This document shows positions 1 to 8,675 of a DNA stretch of 64,000 nt, in pieces. The position numbers were made by a program, and so were the translations under genes. Source of the DNA: Bacteroidota bacterium (GTDB taxonomy: Bacteria; Bacteroidota; Bacteroidia; Bacteroidales; P3); assembly GCA_017860255.1 (NCBI GenBank), contig JAFNAR010000006.1:1-64000 (forward strand). The letters are read 5' to 3'. Under the pieces are notes generated by a model, which did no database searches, was not told where the DNA came from, and saw nothing but the letters and a program-made list of their open reading frames with translations. How positions within the stretch are numbered: position 1 is the stretch's first letter; each line of letters starts with the position of its first letter.

Positions 1-150
1 AATTATGCTACAAAGTTACAATAATTACCTGATATACGCAAGCATATTATTGTATTTCAATGTGTTAAATAATTATAAAATCTTCCTACCGCTCATGATA
101 GAATATCCCTAACTACTAAAAAGCTTTTATAAGGCTGGATAATGAAAGTT

Positions 151-183
151 AAAGGGCAATTAATTTTTACTTAATTGCCCTTT
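151..183 (-). terminator. Probable terminator hairpin after the 62-aa gene
   Basis: A 13-bp perfect inverted repeat (arms 151-163 and 171-183, loop of 7) lies 3 bp beyond the stop codon of the minus-strand gene ending at 187. The T-tract on the minus strand is weak, so it may act as a transcript-end stabiliser or a bidirectional terminator. The rest of bases 1-150 shows no gene or structure that I can support. Confidence 0.6.
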
Positions 184-186
184 CGT

Positions 187-375
187 TTACTTGTTAGCTT
201 CTTCAATTTTTTTCAAAACCTCTTCATAGGTTTCCTCTATGCTATAGCCTTGATCATTTCCGGTTAAACAAATAAGTGTTCCATATTTGGGAGTAGATGT
301 AACTCTCATTATATGATTAGTATTAATTAAATGTTTAGAGCCATCTTTTGCTCTTACTTCAATGAAATTTTTCAT
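187..375 (-). CDS. Small conserved-looking 62-aa protein of unknown function
   Basis: A 62-residue acidic/basic mixed protein without signal peptide or membrane segment. It begins 5 bp after the stop of the upstream transglycosylase gene and ends just before a hairpin, so it is probably the last gene of a two-gene transcript. The pattern (charged N-terminus, LINTNHI, a TLICLTG strand, then an E/K-rich helix at 47-61) loosely resembles the small FlbD-like fold, in which a short beta sheet is followed by a helix. That resemblance is my impression and does not imply flagellar function. No catalytic motif is visible. Confidence 0.6.
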   Translation of the reverse strand: MKNFIEVRAKDGSKHLINTNHIMRVTSTPKYGTLICLTGNDQGYSIEETYEEVLKKIEEANK

Positions 376-380
376 AGTCT

Positions 381-2036
381 TTACTTTATTCTAATACTTT
401 GCCCTACTTTGATGACACTTCTCTTACTTAGTTTATTCAGTTTAAAGATTTCATCCATTGGTACATTGTATTTTCTTGAAAGGGCTGCAATGGTTTCGCC
501 TTTCTTTACCTTATGATATGTTTCTTTTTGTTTCTTTTCTTTTTGTTTCTTTTCCTTTGTTGTTTTAGTGTCTTTAGATTTTGGAGTTGTTGTTTCTTTA
601 GCTTTTATTGTAATTGTTTCTTTTGTCTTTGATTTAGTTATTTCTTTAGTTTTCTTAGTTGTTGTTTCTTCGGTAAGGTCATTATTGGTGGTTTCTTCTG
701 TTTGTTCTTGTGATTGAACATCTGCATCATTGCTCACTGCATTTTGTTCAGTGAATGGGCTTTCCTCTTTCTCTTTCTTGGTTACCTCTACTTTTTGATT
801 TTTGTAGATGCTAAGTATCCTTCCTCTTTGGAGTGATTTCTTGTTTCCATTCCAACTTTTCAAATCTCTAACATTTACGCCATAGCGTCTTGCAATGGAG
901 TTCCAATTCTCTCCTTTTCTTACTTTATGTGTTAGTTTTACTTCTTTGGTTATGTATTCTTTTTCTTCTACTGGTTTTCCGAAGTATTTGTCTTTATTGT
1001 ATTCTGCAATGCTGTCTTCAAGGCTTATGAAGTCGTTAACTAAGAGGAATGGGAGTTTGAGGCTGTAGTTGTCTTGTGTTCCAAATATTATGTTTCTTTT
1101 ATATTGTGGATTAAGGTCTTTTATCTGTTCTACTGGTATATTCAACACATTGGCTATTTGTTCAAAATGTATATCCCTTCTAACCATTATGGTGTCGGTG
1201 GCTATTGGCTTGGATAATATGGCTGGATATATATTATGTTCTTTGTAGTAGTTCATCACATAGCTTGCTGCAATAAAGGCTGGAACATATCCTCTTGTTT
1301 CTCTTGGCAAGTAGTTGTATATGCCCCAAAAATCATTTTTACCTGAGCGTCTTATGGCTTTGTTTACATTGCCTGGACCACAGTTGTAAGCTGCTAATGC
1401 CAATTGCCAATCTCCATAAATTCTATATAGGTCTCTAAGGAATCGTGCTGCTGCAACGGTTGCTTTCAATGGGTCTTTTCTATCATCAACATTGGCATTT
1501 ACTCTCAAATCATACATTCTTCCTGTGGAATACATAAACTGCCATAGTCCTGTTGCTCCCACTGGTGACACTGCATTGGGGTTGAGGGCTGATTCAATTA
1601 CAACTAAGTATTTTAGTTCGTGTGGTACGGAATATTGGTCAAGTATGGATTCAAAGATTGGGAAATAGTATTTGCTTAGCCCTATCATCACTCCCACTCT
1701 TGCTCCTCCTTTGTCGATGTAGTATTCTATTATGTTTCTTACTTGTCTGTTATAGGTTAGTTCAATGTTGCTTGGCAAGGCTCTAAGGCGTTTGGCTATA
1801 ATGGAGTCGGAAACATTAGATACTGATGTTGGTTCACATAGATTATCATAAGCTTTGTCGTAGCTCTTTTTAATTACTCTTGTGTTTTGTCTTATGTAGT
1901 AGGAATTAAGCAGTGAATCGAAATTGGTTTCAAAATTTCGAATTACATTTAATTCCGATTCTTTTTGAGAAAATGAAACAAAAGGCAATAAAAGGGTAAT
2001 TATAATTAAGAGAATCAGGCGTTTAGACTTATACAT
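381..2036 (-). CDS. LysM-containing membrane-bound lytic murein transglycosylase (MltD-like)
   Basis: Peptidoglycan-cleaving enzyme predicted in the periplasm. Residues 1-23 form a signal peptide ending at SFSQ. The SLT catalytic domain covers about 130-240, with the candidate catalytic glutamate at E148 in VVIES, followed by the family motifs GLWQFM (163-168) and AAYNCGPGN (215-223). A degenerate LysM-like stretch lies at 288-330, a clear LysM at about 368-412, and a second LysM at 508-551. Between the LysM domains is a long low-complexity Thr/Lys/Glu linker (about 440-505), probably a flexible or wall-spanning segment. The 551-residue length suits the Bacteroidota MltD-like family. It is followed closely by the 62-aa gene. 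Confidence 0.93.
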   Translation of the reverse strand: MYKSKRLILLIIITLLLPFVSFSQKESELNVIRNFETNFDSLLNSYYIRQNTRVIKKSYDKAYDNLCEPTSVSNVSDSIIAKRLRALPSNIELTYNRQVRNIIEYYIDKGGARVGVMIGLSKYYFPIFESILDQYSVPHELKYLVVIESALNPNAVSPVGATGLWQFMYSTGRMYDLRVNANVDDRKDPLKATVAAARFLRDLYRIYGDWQLALAAYNCGPGNVNKAIRRSGKNDFWGIYNYLPRETRGYVPAFIAASYVMNYYKEHNIYPAILSKPIATDTIMVRRDIHFEQIANVLNIPVEQIKDLNPQYKRNIIFGTQDNYSLKLPFLLVNDFISLEDSIAEYNKDKYFGKPVEEKEYITKEVKLTHKVRKGENWNSIARRYGVNVRDLKSWNGNKKSLQRGRILSIYKNQKVEVTKKEKEESPFTEQNAVSNDADVQSQEQTEETTNNDLTEETTTKKTKEITKSKTKETITIKAKETTTPKSKDTKTTKEKKQKEKKQKETYHKVKKGETIAALSRKYNVPMDEIFKLNKLSKRSVIKVGQSIRIK

Positions 2037-2122
2037 TATTCTATTTTGATATTATTTTGAGGGGGTAAAATTACAAAAAAACATTTAGTTAACGCCAATT
2101 CTTCTTGGTTTATTATTTTTTG

Positions 2123-2130
2123 TACTTTTG
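2123..2130 (+). promoter_or_regulatory. Candidate -7 element of the nucleotidyltransferase operon
   Basis: TACTTTTG fits the Bacteroidota TAnnTTTG consensus and lies 43 bp before the ATG at 2174. The nearest upstream TTG (2105-2107) is 15 bp away rather than the usual 19-21, so only the -7 part is convincing. Confidence 0.5.
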
Positions 2131-2173
2131 TACTCTATTATTTATCAAATTAAAAAATTAAGAATTTATAGAT

Positions 2174-3199
2174 ATGAATATAGTTATCCCAATGGCTGGT
2201 ATGGGCAAGAGAATGCGCCCACATACTTTAAGTGTTCCTAAACCTCTAATTAAGGTTGCTGGCAAACCTATTGTTGAACGTTTGTGTGAAGATATTGTTG
2301 AGGTTTGTAATGAAAAAGTTGATGAAATAGGTTTTATTATTGGCGATTTTGGAAAGGAAGTGGAAGAAGGATTGATTGAAATTGCTAACAGGTTAGGTGC
2401 TAAAGGGAAAATATATTATCAGGATGAACCTCTTGGAACTGCTCATGCCATTTTATTTGCTAAGGAAAGTTTGAAAGGAAAGGTTACTGTTGCCTTTGCC
2501 GACACTTTGTTTGATGCTGGCTTTAAGCTAAACACTAATAGAGATGGCGTTATCTGGACACATAAGGTTAAAGATCCTTCTGCTTTTGGTGTTGTGAAGA
2601 AGAATGATGATGGAACAATTGCAGGTTTTGTTGAAAAGCCAAAGATTTTTGTTTCCGATGAGGCTATTATTGGCATTTACTATTTCCTTGACGGTGAGAA
2701 TTTGAGAAATGAATTGCAATATTTAATTGATAACAACATAAACAAACAGGGAGAATATCAACTGACAGATGCTCTTCAAAATATGCTTGACAAGGGTTTG
2801 AAGTTTGTTACTAATGATGTTAAGGAGTGGTTGGATTGTGGAAATAAGAATGCCACTGTTAATACAAATCAAAGAATTCTTGAGCTTAAGAACGATAAGG
2901 AAGAATTGATTGATAAAGGTATTGAACTGGTAAACACTGACATTATCCCCCCTTGCTATATTGCCAAAGGTGTTAAGATTACCAACTCAAAGATTGGTCC
3001 ACATGTTTCAATTGGTGAGAATACAACTGTTAATGATTCAATAATTTCAAATTCAATTATTCAAAACTCATGCCTTATTTCCAACCTCAAGTTTAGTAAT
3101 TCTATGTTAGGGAGCAATGTTAAAGCACAAAGCAACGTTTTAAAATCAACTAAGGAAAATGAATTGAACTTGGGAGATTATTCAGAAATAACACTATGA
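2174..3199 (+). CDS. Sugar-phosphate nucleotidyltransferase with hexapeptide C-terminal region
   Basis: Transfers a nucleotidyl group to a sugar 1-phosphate. The N-terminus carries the signature of the family: AGMGKRMRPHT followed by KPLIKVAGKPI (residues 8-33), which binds the nucleotide phosphates. Residues 1-235 are the Rossmann-like catalytic domain, with DEPLGTAHA near 87-95. Residues 255-330 show spaced isoleucine and valine positions (ITNSKIGPHVSIGENT) typical of a left-handed beta helix. The substrate cannot be read from sequence; glucose-1-phosphate thymidylyl/uridylyltransferase and GlmU-like activities are all possible. Its stop overlaps the start of the TPR lipoprotein gene by 4 bp, so the two are translationally coupled. 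Confidence 0.88.
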   Translation: MNIVIPMAGMGKRMRPHTLSVPKPLIKVAGKPIVERLCEDIVEVCNEKVDEIGFIIGDFGKEVEEGLIEIANRLGAKGKIYYQDEPLGTAHAILFAKESLKGKVTVAFADTLFDAGFKLNTNRDGVIWTHKVKDPSAFGVVKKNDDGTIAGFVEKPKIFVSDEAIIGIYYFLDGENLRNELQYLIDNNINKQGEYQLTDALQNMLDKGLKFVTNDVKEWLDCGNKNATVNTNQRILELKNDKEELIDKGIELVNTDIIPPCYIAKGVKITNSKIGPHVSIGENTTVNDSIISNSIIQNSCLISNLKFSNSMLGSNVKAQSNVLKSTKENELNLGDYSEITL

Positions 3200-4785
3200 A
3201 GAAAATAAAAAATCTATTTTTACTATCTGTTGCCATTCTTTTTTTAGCCTCATGTAGCTCCATGAGTAAATTAGGTAATGAGAACAAAAAGGCTGTTCAA
3301 AAAGAATATACTTCAAGTGAGTTGAAGATTGATGGCTTGTTTTTAGATGCTTGCACCCAAAAGCAATTGGGCAATATGAATAAGGCTGTTGAACTCTTCG
3401 ATCAGGTTATTGCTTTGGATGAAAAGTATGCAGCGGCTTATTTTGAAAAGGCAAGCATACTATTTAACAAAAAAGAAGTGAAGGGTGCTATTGACTTAAC
3501 TCAAAAAGCTATTGACCTTAATCCCAAAAACACTTGGTACAGGATGCAAATGGCAGAGATTTATCTTATTATCTCCGATTATACAAATGCTGCCAAAGTG
3601 CTTGAAGATTTAATTGTTTTGAACCCTGAAGAAAAGGATTATTACATGCAACTGCTTCAAATTTACACTCAAGCCTCAGATGAAAATAACTCTCAAAAAA
3701 CTCTTGAAAGAATTGAGAAGAAATGGAAAAGCGATAAGGAATTAATCTCTATCAAGAAACAATACTATGCAATTTTTGCAGAGAAGAATATGAAGAAAAA
3801 GGATTATGTGAATGCTTTGAAATACTATCAAAAGATTGAGGAGATAGACCCATTGGATCCTTATATTCATGCTTCTTTGGCTAACTATTATCTTATTCAG
3901 GGAGACAGAGCAAAAACCTTTGAAAACCTTGAAAAATCTATTGGCAATAAGGAGCTTGACTATCAAACAAAATTGCAGGTTTTGATTGCTGTTTATGGCA
4001 ATACTGTTGATTCTAATGAAGATGATTTCAATAAATTCTTTACTCTACTATTCAACCTTTCAAAAGAATATCCTAAGGAAAAGACTATTTGGGAACTTCT
4101 TGCAACAGGATATAGCAAAATGGAAAAATACCCTAAATCGGTGGAATGCCTGAAGATTGCTATTGAATTGGGTAATTTGCCAAAAAGCACTCAACCAAAT
4201 GACTACAAAATATATCAAAGTCTTCTCTTTGCAGAAAGCCAAATGGATGCAACGGATAGTTTGATTGTGGATGCAAAGAAAACAATTGAACTTTATCCTG
4301 AACAACCTGTTCCTTATCTTATTCTTGGAACAAATCAGCTAATTAAAAAGGAATTTAATGAAGCATTGAAAACCTTAGAACAAGGAGTTGAATTGGTGGT
4401 AAATGATACTGTTTTGTTGGAAGAATTTTATAGTAATATTGCTCAAGCTCATTACGAACTTAAAGAAGCAGAGAAAGCTTTTATTTATTTTGAAAAGGCT
4501 CTTAAGTTAAATCCTGACAACTATGTTGTTTTGAATAACTATGCTTACTATCTTTCTGTGGAGAATAAGGAATTGGACAAGGCAGCTCAAATGGCTAAGA
4601 AAGTATTTGATAAATTCCCTCAAATGCCTACTTATGTTGACACTTATGCTTGGGTTTTGTACATTAAAAAGGAATATAAAGAGGCTCTTAGTGTTATTCA
4701 AAACATAATCAATCAAAAGAATAAATGGAGTCCAACAATCACTGAACACTATGAACAAATACTTAAAGCTAACGAAAATAAATAA
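3196..4785 (+). CDS. TPR-repeat lipoprotein
   Basis: A 529-residue exported lipoprotein. The signal sequence ends in a lipobox FLASC with the lipidated cysteine near residue 20. The remainder is built of tetratricopeptide repeats: motifs such as AAAYFEKASILFNKK and ALKLNPDNYVVLNNYAYYL recur along the length, so it is probably a protein-protein scaffold facing the periplasm. It overlaps the preceding nucleotidyltransferase by 4 bp and the following ApbE gene by 35 bp, which places all three in one operon. No enzymatic motif is present. TPR lipoproteins are common in this phylum and the specific partner is unknown. Confidence 0.9.
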   Translation: MKKIKNLFLLSVAILFLASCSSMSKLGNENKKAVQKEYTSSELKIDGLFLDACTQKQLGNMNKAVELFDQVIALDEKYAAAYFEKASILFNKKEVKGAIDLTQKAIDLNPKNTWYRMQMAEIYLIISDYTNAAKVLEDLIVLNPEEKDYYMQLLQIYTQASDENNSQKTLERIEKKWKSDKELISIKKQYYAIFAEKNMKKKDYVNALKYYQKIEEIDPLDPYIHASLANYYLIQGDRAKTFENLEKSIGNKELDYQTKLQVLIAVYGNTVDSNEDDFNKFFTLLFNLSKEYPKEKTIWELLATGYSKMEKYPKSVECLKIAIELGNLPKSTQPNDYKIYQSLLFAESQMDATDSLIVDAKKTIELYPEQPVPYLILGTNQLIKKEFNEALKTLEQGVELVVNDTVLLEEFYSNIAQAHYELKEAEKAFIYFEKALKLNPDNYVVLNNYAYYLSVENKELDKAAQMAKKVFDKFPQMPTYVDTYAWVLYIKKEYKEALSVIQNIINQKNKWSPTITEHYEQILKANENK

Positions 4786-5785
4786 TTTATTTTTTGTTTT
4801 AATTGCTCTTAGCTCTTTAGTTTTCACAAGTTGCAATAGCAATACTCCAAAAAAATATACCCTTGATGGTATGACTCAAGGGAGTTATTATCATATTGTT
4901 TACCTTGCAACTGACAAGCAGAATGAAACAGTTAAAGAGGACATTAACAGGCTTTTTTCACAAATTGATAATAGCCTTTCTCTTTGGAATGAAAAGAGTT
5001 TAATTAATAAAATCAATAATAACCAAAACCCAAATCTTGATTCATTATTTATTGATTGCTTTAATTGGAGTCAGAAAATTTCTCAATTTAGTGGTGGATA
5101 TCTTGATTGTACTGTTGGCCTTTTGGTTGAGAAATATGGATTTGCAAAAAAAGAAAAGCAAAATATAAGTCAAGAAACAATTGATTCAATACTTCAATTT
5201 GTGGGTTATAAGAATGTAAGAATTGAGAATAATAAAATCCTTAAAACCTATCCTCAAACAAAAATTGACTTAAATGCAATTGCTCAAGGATATACAACAG
5301 ATAAGATTTCTTGGATGTTAAAAAGCAAGGGAATAAATAATTTTATTATTGATGTTGGAGGAGAAGTTAGAGCAAGTGGCAAAAAAGAAAAGGATAAGAA
5401 TTGGCTTTGTGGTATTGAACAACCAGCAAAGGATAGCGATTCTGAACGTTCCTATAAGACATATCTTGAACTTCAAGACCAATCAATTGTAACCTCTGGA
5501 AGTTATAGAAAATATTATACTGACTCTTTGGGTAATCGTCGTTCTCACGCCATTGATCCATTCACTGGTAAGAGTGTTGAGCATAATTTACTTTCTGTTT
5601 CGGTGGTTGATTCCTCTGCAACGTTTTGTGATGGATTGGCTACTGCCTTTTTGGTTATGGGTTTAGATAAGAGTAAAGAATTCCTATCAAAGCATCCAAA
5701 CCTTAAAGCACATTTTATTTATTTTGAAGACAACCAGTATAAAACATACACTACTCCAAACCTAAAGCTCAAAGATACTGAGTGA
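4751..5785 (+). CDS. apbE: FAD:protein FMN transferase (ApbE), lipoprotein form
   Basis: Uses FAD to attach FMN covalently to threonine residues of target proteins, most notably NqrB and NqrC. The N-terminus is a lipoprotein signal ending in VFTSC, so the enzyme is anchored on the periplasmic side. Family hallmarks are DGMTQGSYYHI near the mature start, LDCTVGLLVEKYGF, the core KIDLNAIAQGYTTDKI, and IDVGGEVRASGKK. The C-terminal HAIDPFTGKSVEH and DGLATAFLVMG motifs, which hold metal-binding positions, are also present. At 344 residues it is a full-length family member. The NQR operon at 37-43 kb encodes its expected substrates. It starts inside the 3' end of the TPR gene. Confidence 0.95.
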   Translation: MNKYLKLTKINNLFFVLIALSSLVFTSCNSNTPKKYTLDGMTQGSYYHIVYLATDKQNETVKEDINRLFSQIDNSLSLWNEKSLINKINNNQNPNLDSLFIDCFNWSQKISQFSGGYLDCTVGLLVEKYGFAKKEKQNISQETIDSILQFVGYKNVRIENNKILKTYPQTKIDLNAIAQGYTTDKISWMLKSKGINNFIIDVGGEVRASGKKEKDKNWLCGIEQPAKDSDSERSYKTYLELQDQSIVTSGSYRKYYTDSLGNRRSHAIDPFTGKSVEHNLLSVSVVDSSATFCDGLATAFLVMGLDKSKEFLSKHPNLKAHFIYFEDNQYKTYTTPNLKLKDTE

Positions 5786-5811
5786 AAAGTGAAGAGTGAA
5801 AAGCGAAAAGG
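5786..5811. repeat. Simple intergenic word repeat
   Basis: Directly after the ApbE stop the word AGTGAAAAG recurs with small changes. Similar word-like repeats in the complementary sense lie at 54693-54721. These look like slippage-type or dispersed intergenic repeats, with no visible coding potential. Confidence 0.45.
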
Positions 5812-5847
5812 ATGACCTTTTACAAATAAGCGTGAAGAAAATTGAAG

Positions 5848-5976
5848 TTTTGACCGTTAAGAAAGTTTATTTGTTTGAGCCGAAGGCGAGTTTATAAACT
5901 TTTAGGTCAAGACTGCGATTTTTAGCTTGTTTGTGAACAGTCTTGATTTTTTGTTTCTTTTGTATCAAGACAAAAG
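5848..5976. repeat. Three successive inverted repeats in a convergent intergenic region
   Basis: Between two converging genes there are three hairpins in a row. The first pairs TTTTGACC (5848-5855) plus AAAGTTTAT (5862-5870) with ATAAACTTT (5894-5902) plus GGTCAA (5905-5910). The second pairs CAAGACTG (5908-5915) with CAGTCTTG (5938-5945). The third pairs CTTTTGT (5957-5963) with ACAAAAG (5970-5976). The first and second overlap and may be alternatives. The block looks like a dispersed palindromic element or a structured 3' region. It encodes nothing I can support. Confidence 0.6.
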
Positions 5977-6053
5977 ATAGTACAAGAGTTAAGTTTAGGT
6001 AAAAGGTAATAAGTAAATATGTAGAGTCGAATCTTGTGTTCGCCCTTATTTTT

Positions 6054-7322
6054 TTATTTCTTTATTGTTTTTATCAGGGTTATAAAGTAATTAAAGTCCT
6101 CTTTCTTTGGGATTAAATCTTTTAGTTTTGCGTTGCTATATTTTCTAAAATAATAGTATTCTATTAGGAAGATTATTGTGTAGGAAAGCGTTGTTGATAT
6201 TGCTGCACCTGCTATTCCATAGCGTGGTATTAATAATAATCCTAATACTAAAGTGGGAATTAATCCTATTGTTGAGGCAATTGTTGCTATATGGAAATTT
6301 CCTTTTGAGGCAAAATATTGGGTAAATGTTGTGGTGGCATTTAGTAAGAGTACTCCTAAGAAAAGTAATTGTATGATTTGTTTAACCTGAGAAAATTCAG
6401 CTCCAAAAACAAAGGTATAGAAACTTTCTGGCAATAGAGATAGGATTAAAAGTGCAAGGAAGGAAAGGAGTATATTCGCCTTTGTTAGAAGTAATGTTAT
6501 TAATTTTGAATAGCCTTCATCTTTGGAATTGGATAAGCGAGAATACTGAACCAAGGCAAGGCTGGAGGAGAATAATAGGGTTGATTCTGTTATACTTATA
6601 CCATTGGAAAAGACTCCAAGAGCTTGACTGGAAGAGTATAGTGCAATTAGATAGAAAGACATTCTTGCGTTTAGTTGTTGTGATAGGTTGCCCAATTGTT
6701 TAATAAATCCCAATGAAAAAAGAGTTTTAAACATATTCAAATTAAAAAATCTATTGAATTGGAGCTCTTTATATTCATATCTTAAAAGATATATTCCACA
6801 AACTAAACTTAGAAAATAACCTATTAAAAGGGAGTTAATGTAGTCAGTAATGGAGGTGAATTGATTTAGGAATATTAGTATAATTATATATAGGATTGAG
6901 GCAGTTGAACTAATAAGTTTAAGGATATTTGATTGTTTGATTCTTTCTTTTCCTATTAATATATTTGTGTTTGTTTCACTAAATGCTGCCATTAAAGTTA
7001 TAAGAAAGAGTTGTTTGGGATAAGTTATAATTGGTATATTCAAAAGCCAAAAAGCAATAAAGAGAATGCCCAAACATGCAACTGTCCAAATGAAAGAAGG
7101 GAAAAATATATCGGAAAACTTATGTCTTGGGGTTAGATAAATTAGAGTTGTGTTGCCAACCAAAGTTGAAATAAGAAGCAAGAGAACTATGTTAAAAAGG
7201 AAAATTGACTGCTCTCCCTTGCCAATTGCACCAAGATATTGACTAACCAAAACTATGGTCAAAAGCCCTATAACGGAAGTTATTATTTTGGCAAATAGTG
7301 TATGTAGTATATTCTTAATCAA
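6054..7322 (-). CDS. Polysaccharide/lipid flippase of the MATE/MVF superfamily (Wzx-like)
   Basis: A 422-residue integral membrane protein with about 12 hydrophobic segments spread evenly along its length, beginning MIKNILHTLFAKIITSVIGL. The arrangement, the early YLGAIGKGEQS loop and the C-terminal paired helices with GIAGAAISTTLSY are typical of polysaccharide biosynthesis export proteins, which move undecaprenyl-linked oligosaccharides across the inner membrane. There are no glycosyltransferase genes beside it, so it is an isolated flippase and its cargo is unknown. It converges on apbE across a hairpin-rich gap and stands back to back with tRNA-His. Confidence 0.8.
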   Translation of the reverse strand: MIKNILHTLFAKIITSVIGLLTIVLVSQYLGAIGKGEQSIFLFNIVLLLLISTLVGNTTLIYLTPRHKFSDIFFPSFIWTVACLGILFIAFWLLNIPIITYPKQLFLITLMAAFSETNTNILIGKERIKQSNILKLISSTASILYIIILIFLNQFTSITDYINSLLIGYFLSLVCGIYLLRYEYKELQFNRFFNLNMFKTLFSLGFIKQLGNLSQQLNARMSFYLIALYSSSQALGVFSNGISITESTLLFSSSLALVQYSRLSNSKDEGYSKLITLLLTKANILLSFLALLILSLLPESFYTFVFGAEFSQVKQIIQLLFLGVLLLNATTTFTQYFASKGNFHIATIASTIGLIPTLVLGLLLIPRYGIAGAAISTTLSYTIIFLIEYYYFRKYSNAKLKDLIPKKEDFNYFITLIKTIKK

Positions 7323-7384
7323 GTTGTATTAGTTTGAAATTATTATTTTACTTGCTTTAAATTTTCTATTTTTTAGTTAAAATA

Positions 7385-7416
7385 TTTTGGTAATAAATAA
7401 AAACTCTTTACCTTTG
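7385..7416 (+). promoter_or_regulatory. Promoter of tRNA-His (TTTTG-N19-TACCTTTG)
   Basis: A complete Bacteroidota-type promoter: -33 element TTTTG at 7385-7389, a 19-bp spacer, and -7 element TACCTTTG at 7409-7416. The predicted start falls about 10 bp before the mature tRNA. This is the cleanest promoter in the window. Confidence 0.8.
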
Positions 7417-7434
7417 CAACCCTAAATAATTCAC

Positions 7435-7512
7435 GGTATGCGTAGCTCAGTTGGTTAGAGTAGTGGTTTGTGGTTCCATTGGTCGTGGGTTCGAGTCCCA
7501 TCGCGTACCCCA
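7435..7512 (+). tRNA. tRNA-His (anticodon GTG), CCA encoded
   Basis: The cloverleaf folds fully. The acceptor stem has 8 bp (GGTATGCG with CGCGTACC), the extra pair being the encoded G-1 opposite C73 that is diagnostic of tRNA-His. The anticodon GTG is at 7470-7472, the T arm is GTGGG-TTCGAGT-CCCAT, and CCA is encoded at 7510-7512. The anticodon stem has a U31-U39 mismatch next to the loop and wobble pairs at 10-25 and 27-43. Confidence 0.97.
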
Positions 7513-7533
7513 AAAGGTTTATAATTGTTTATT

Positions 7534-7572
7534 GAGATTTGCCTATTAATAGTAGTGCAAATCTCTTTTTTT
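7534..7572 (+). terminator. Rho-independent terminator of tRNA-His
   Basis: A perfect 9-bp stem (GAGATTTGC at 7534-7542, GCAAATCTC at 7557-7565) is followed by seven T residues (7566-7572). The T-run overlaps the stop codon of the converging kdsD gene, so it terminates the short tRNA transcript. Confidence 0.85.
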
Positions 7573-8539
7573 ATATAATACCCTCTCTTATCAAATCATG
7601 CAAATGAACTATTCCCTTATATTCTTTCTTTTCGTTTGTAACAATTAATTGAGTTATATGATTTTCTTTCATCACATTTAATGCCTCAACTGCAAACTTA
7701 TTCTCTTCAATTGTTTTTGGGCTTTTACTCATTATATCTTCAGCATTTAGGTCTTGAGATTTGAGATTTTTGCTAATCATCCTTCTAAGGTCACCATCGG
7801 TAATTATCCCTTTAATCATATTGTTTTCAATAACCACAGCACATCCCAATCTCTTAGAAGTCATTTCAATAATTGCTTCTGAAAGAGGAGTATTTGGGCT
7901 TACTTGAGGTTTTTCATTATTTGGATAAAGGTCAGAAACCTTCAAATAAAGTCTTTTTCCTAATGCTCCTCCTGGGTGATATTTTGCAAAATCTTGTGCA
8001 GAAAAACCTCTGCATTCCAACAGACAAACAGCTAACGCATCCCCCATAACCAATTGTGCTGTTGTGGAAGAAGTAGGTGCAAGATTATTAGGACAAGCTT
8101 CTTTATCAACGTGAACATTAAGGAAGTAGTCCGATTGTTTGGCTAAAGCGGATTGACTGTCTCCTGTTATTGCAACTAATTTGTAACCTAAGTTCTTTAT
8201 TAATGGAATTAAAACCTTAATTTCTGGAGTATTTCCACTTTTTGAAATACATATTATTATATCCTCAGGTTGAATTATTCCCAAGTCACCATGAATGGCA
8301 TCGGCAGCGTGCATAAAGATTGAAGGAGTTCCTGTGGAGTTAAAAGTAGAAACTATCTTTGTTGCAATATTGGCACTTTTACCAATTCCAGTTACAACAA
8401 CTCTACCTTTTGAATTATAAATTAGTTCAACAACTTTGGCAAAATCGTCATTTATATAATTCTTTAGTTTCTCTATTGCCAAATATTCTTTTGTAATTGC
8501 CTGTACAGCAATATCTTTTATCTCTTGTTGTGTTTTCAC
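7571..8539 (-). CDS. kdsD: D-arabinose-5-phosphate isomerase (KpsF/GutQ/KdsD family)
   Basis: Interconverts ribulose 5-phosphate and arabinose 5-phosphate, the first step toward Kdo for lipopolysaccharide. Residues about 38-170 form a sugar isomerase (SIS) domain with VVTGIGKSANIA, HAADAIHGDLG and ISKSGNTPE phosphate-binding loops. The catalytic-type histidine lies in AKYHPGGALGKRL near 185-197. Residues about 205-320 contain two CBS domains. The 322-residue length is standard. It converges on tRNA-His and is divergent from recQ, sharing the 8540-8675 promoter region. Confidence 0.95.
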   Translation of the reverse strand: MKTQQEIKDIAVQAITKEYLAIEKLKNYINDDFAKVVELIYNSKGRVVVTGIGKSANIATKIVSTFNSTGTPSIFMHAADAIHGDLGIIQPEDIIICISKSGNTPEIKVLIPLIKNLGYKLVAITGDSQSALAKQSDYFLNVHVDKEACPNNLAPTSSTTAQLVMGDALAVCLLECRGFSAQDFAKYHPGGALGKRLYLKVSDLYPNNEKPQVSPNTPLSEAIIEMTSKRLGCAVVIENNMIKGIITDGDLRRMISKNLKSQDLNAEDIMSKSPKTIEENKFAVEALNVMKENHITQLIVTNEKKEYKGIVHLHDLIREGII

Positions 8540-8560
8540 TATTAAAATATTTTATCTTTG
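8528..8560 (+). promoter_or_regulatory. Candidate recQ promoter
   Basis: TATCTTTG at 8553-8560 matches the TAnnTTTG -7 element, with TTG at 8528-8530 and a 22-bp spacer, slightly longer than usual. It would give a leader of about 110 bases before the recQ ATG at 8676. A reverse-strand TACTTTTG at 8636-8629 could serve kdsD. Confidence 0.5.
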
Positions 8561-8675
8561 TATTGAATTGTATTGAAAAAAGCAGTAATTTAGCATAATG
8601 AAATATGTAAAACTTGAGTTTTCAACGACAAAAGTAAAAAATATTTTTTGATTTTTATAAATTAGAGAGATAAAA

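Noticed and set aside
331-516. Plus-strand 61-codon frame over the 62-aa gene and the transglycosylase end
   Set aside because: Antisense shadow of two well-supported minus-strand genes.
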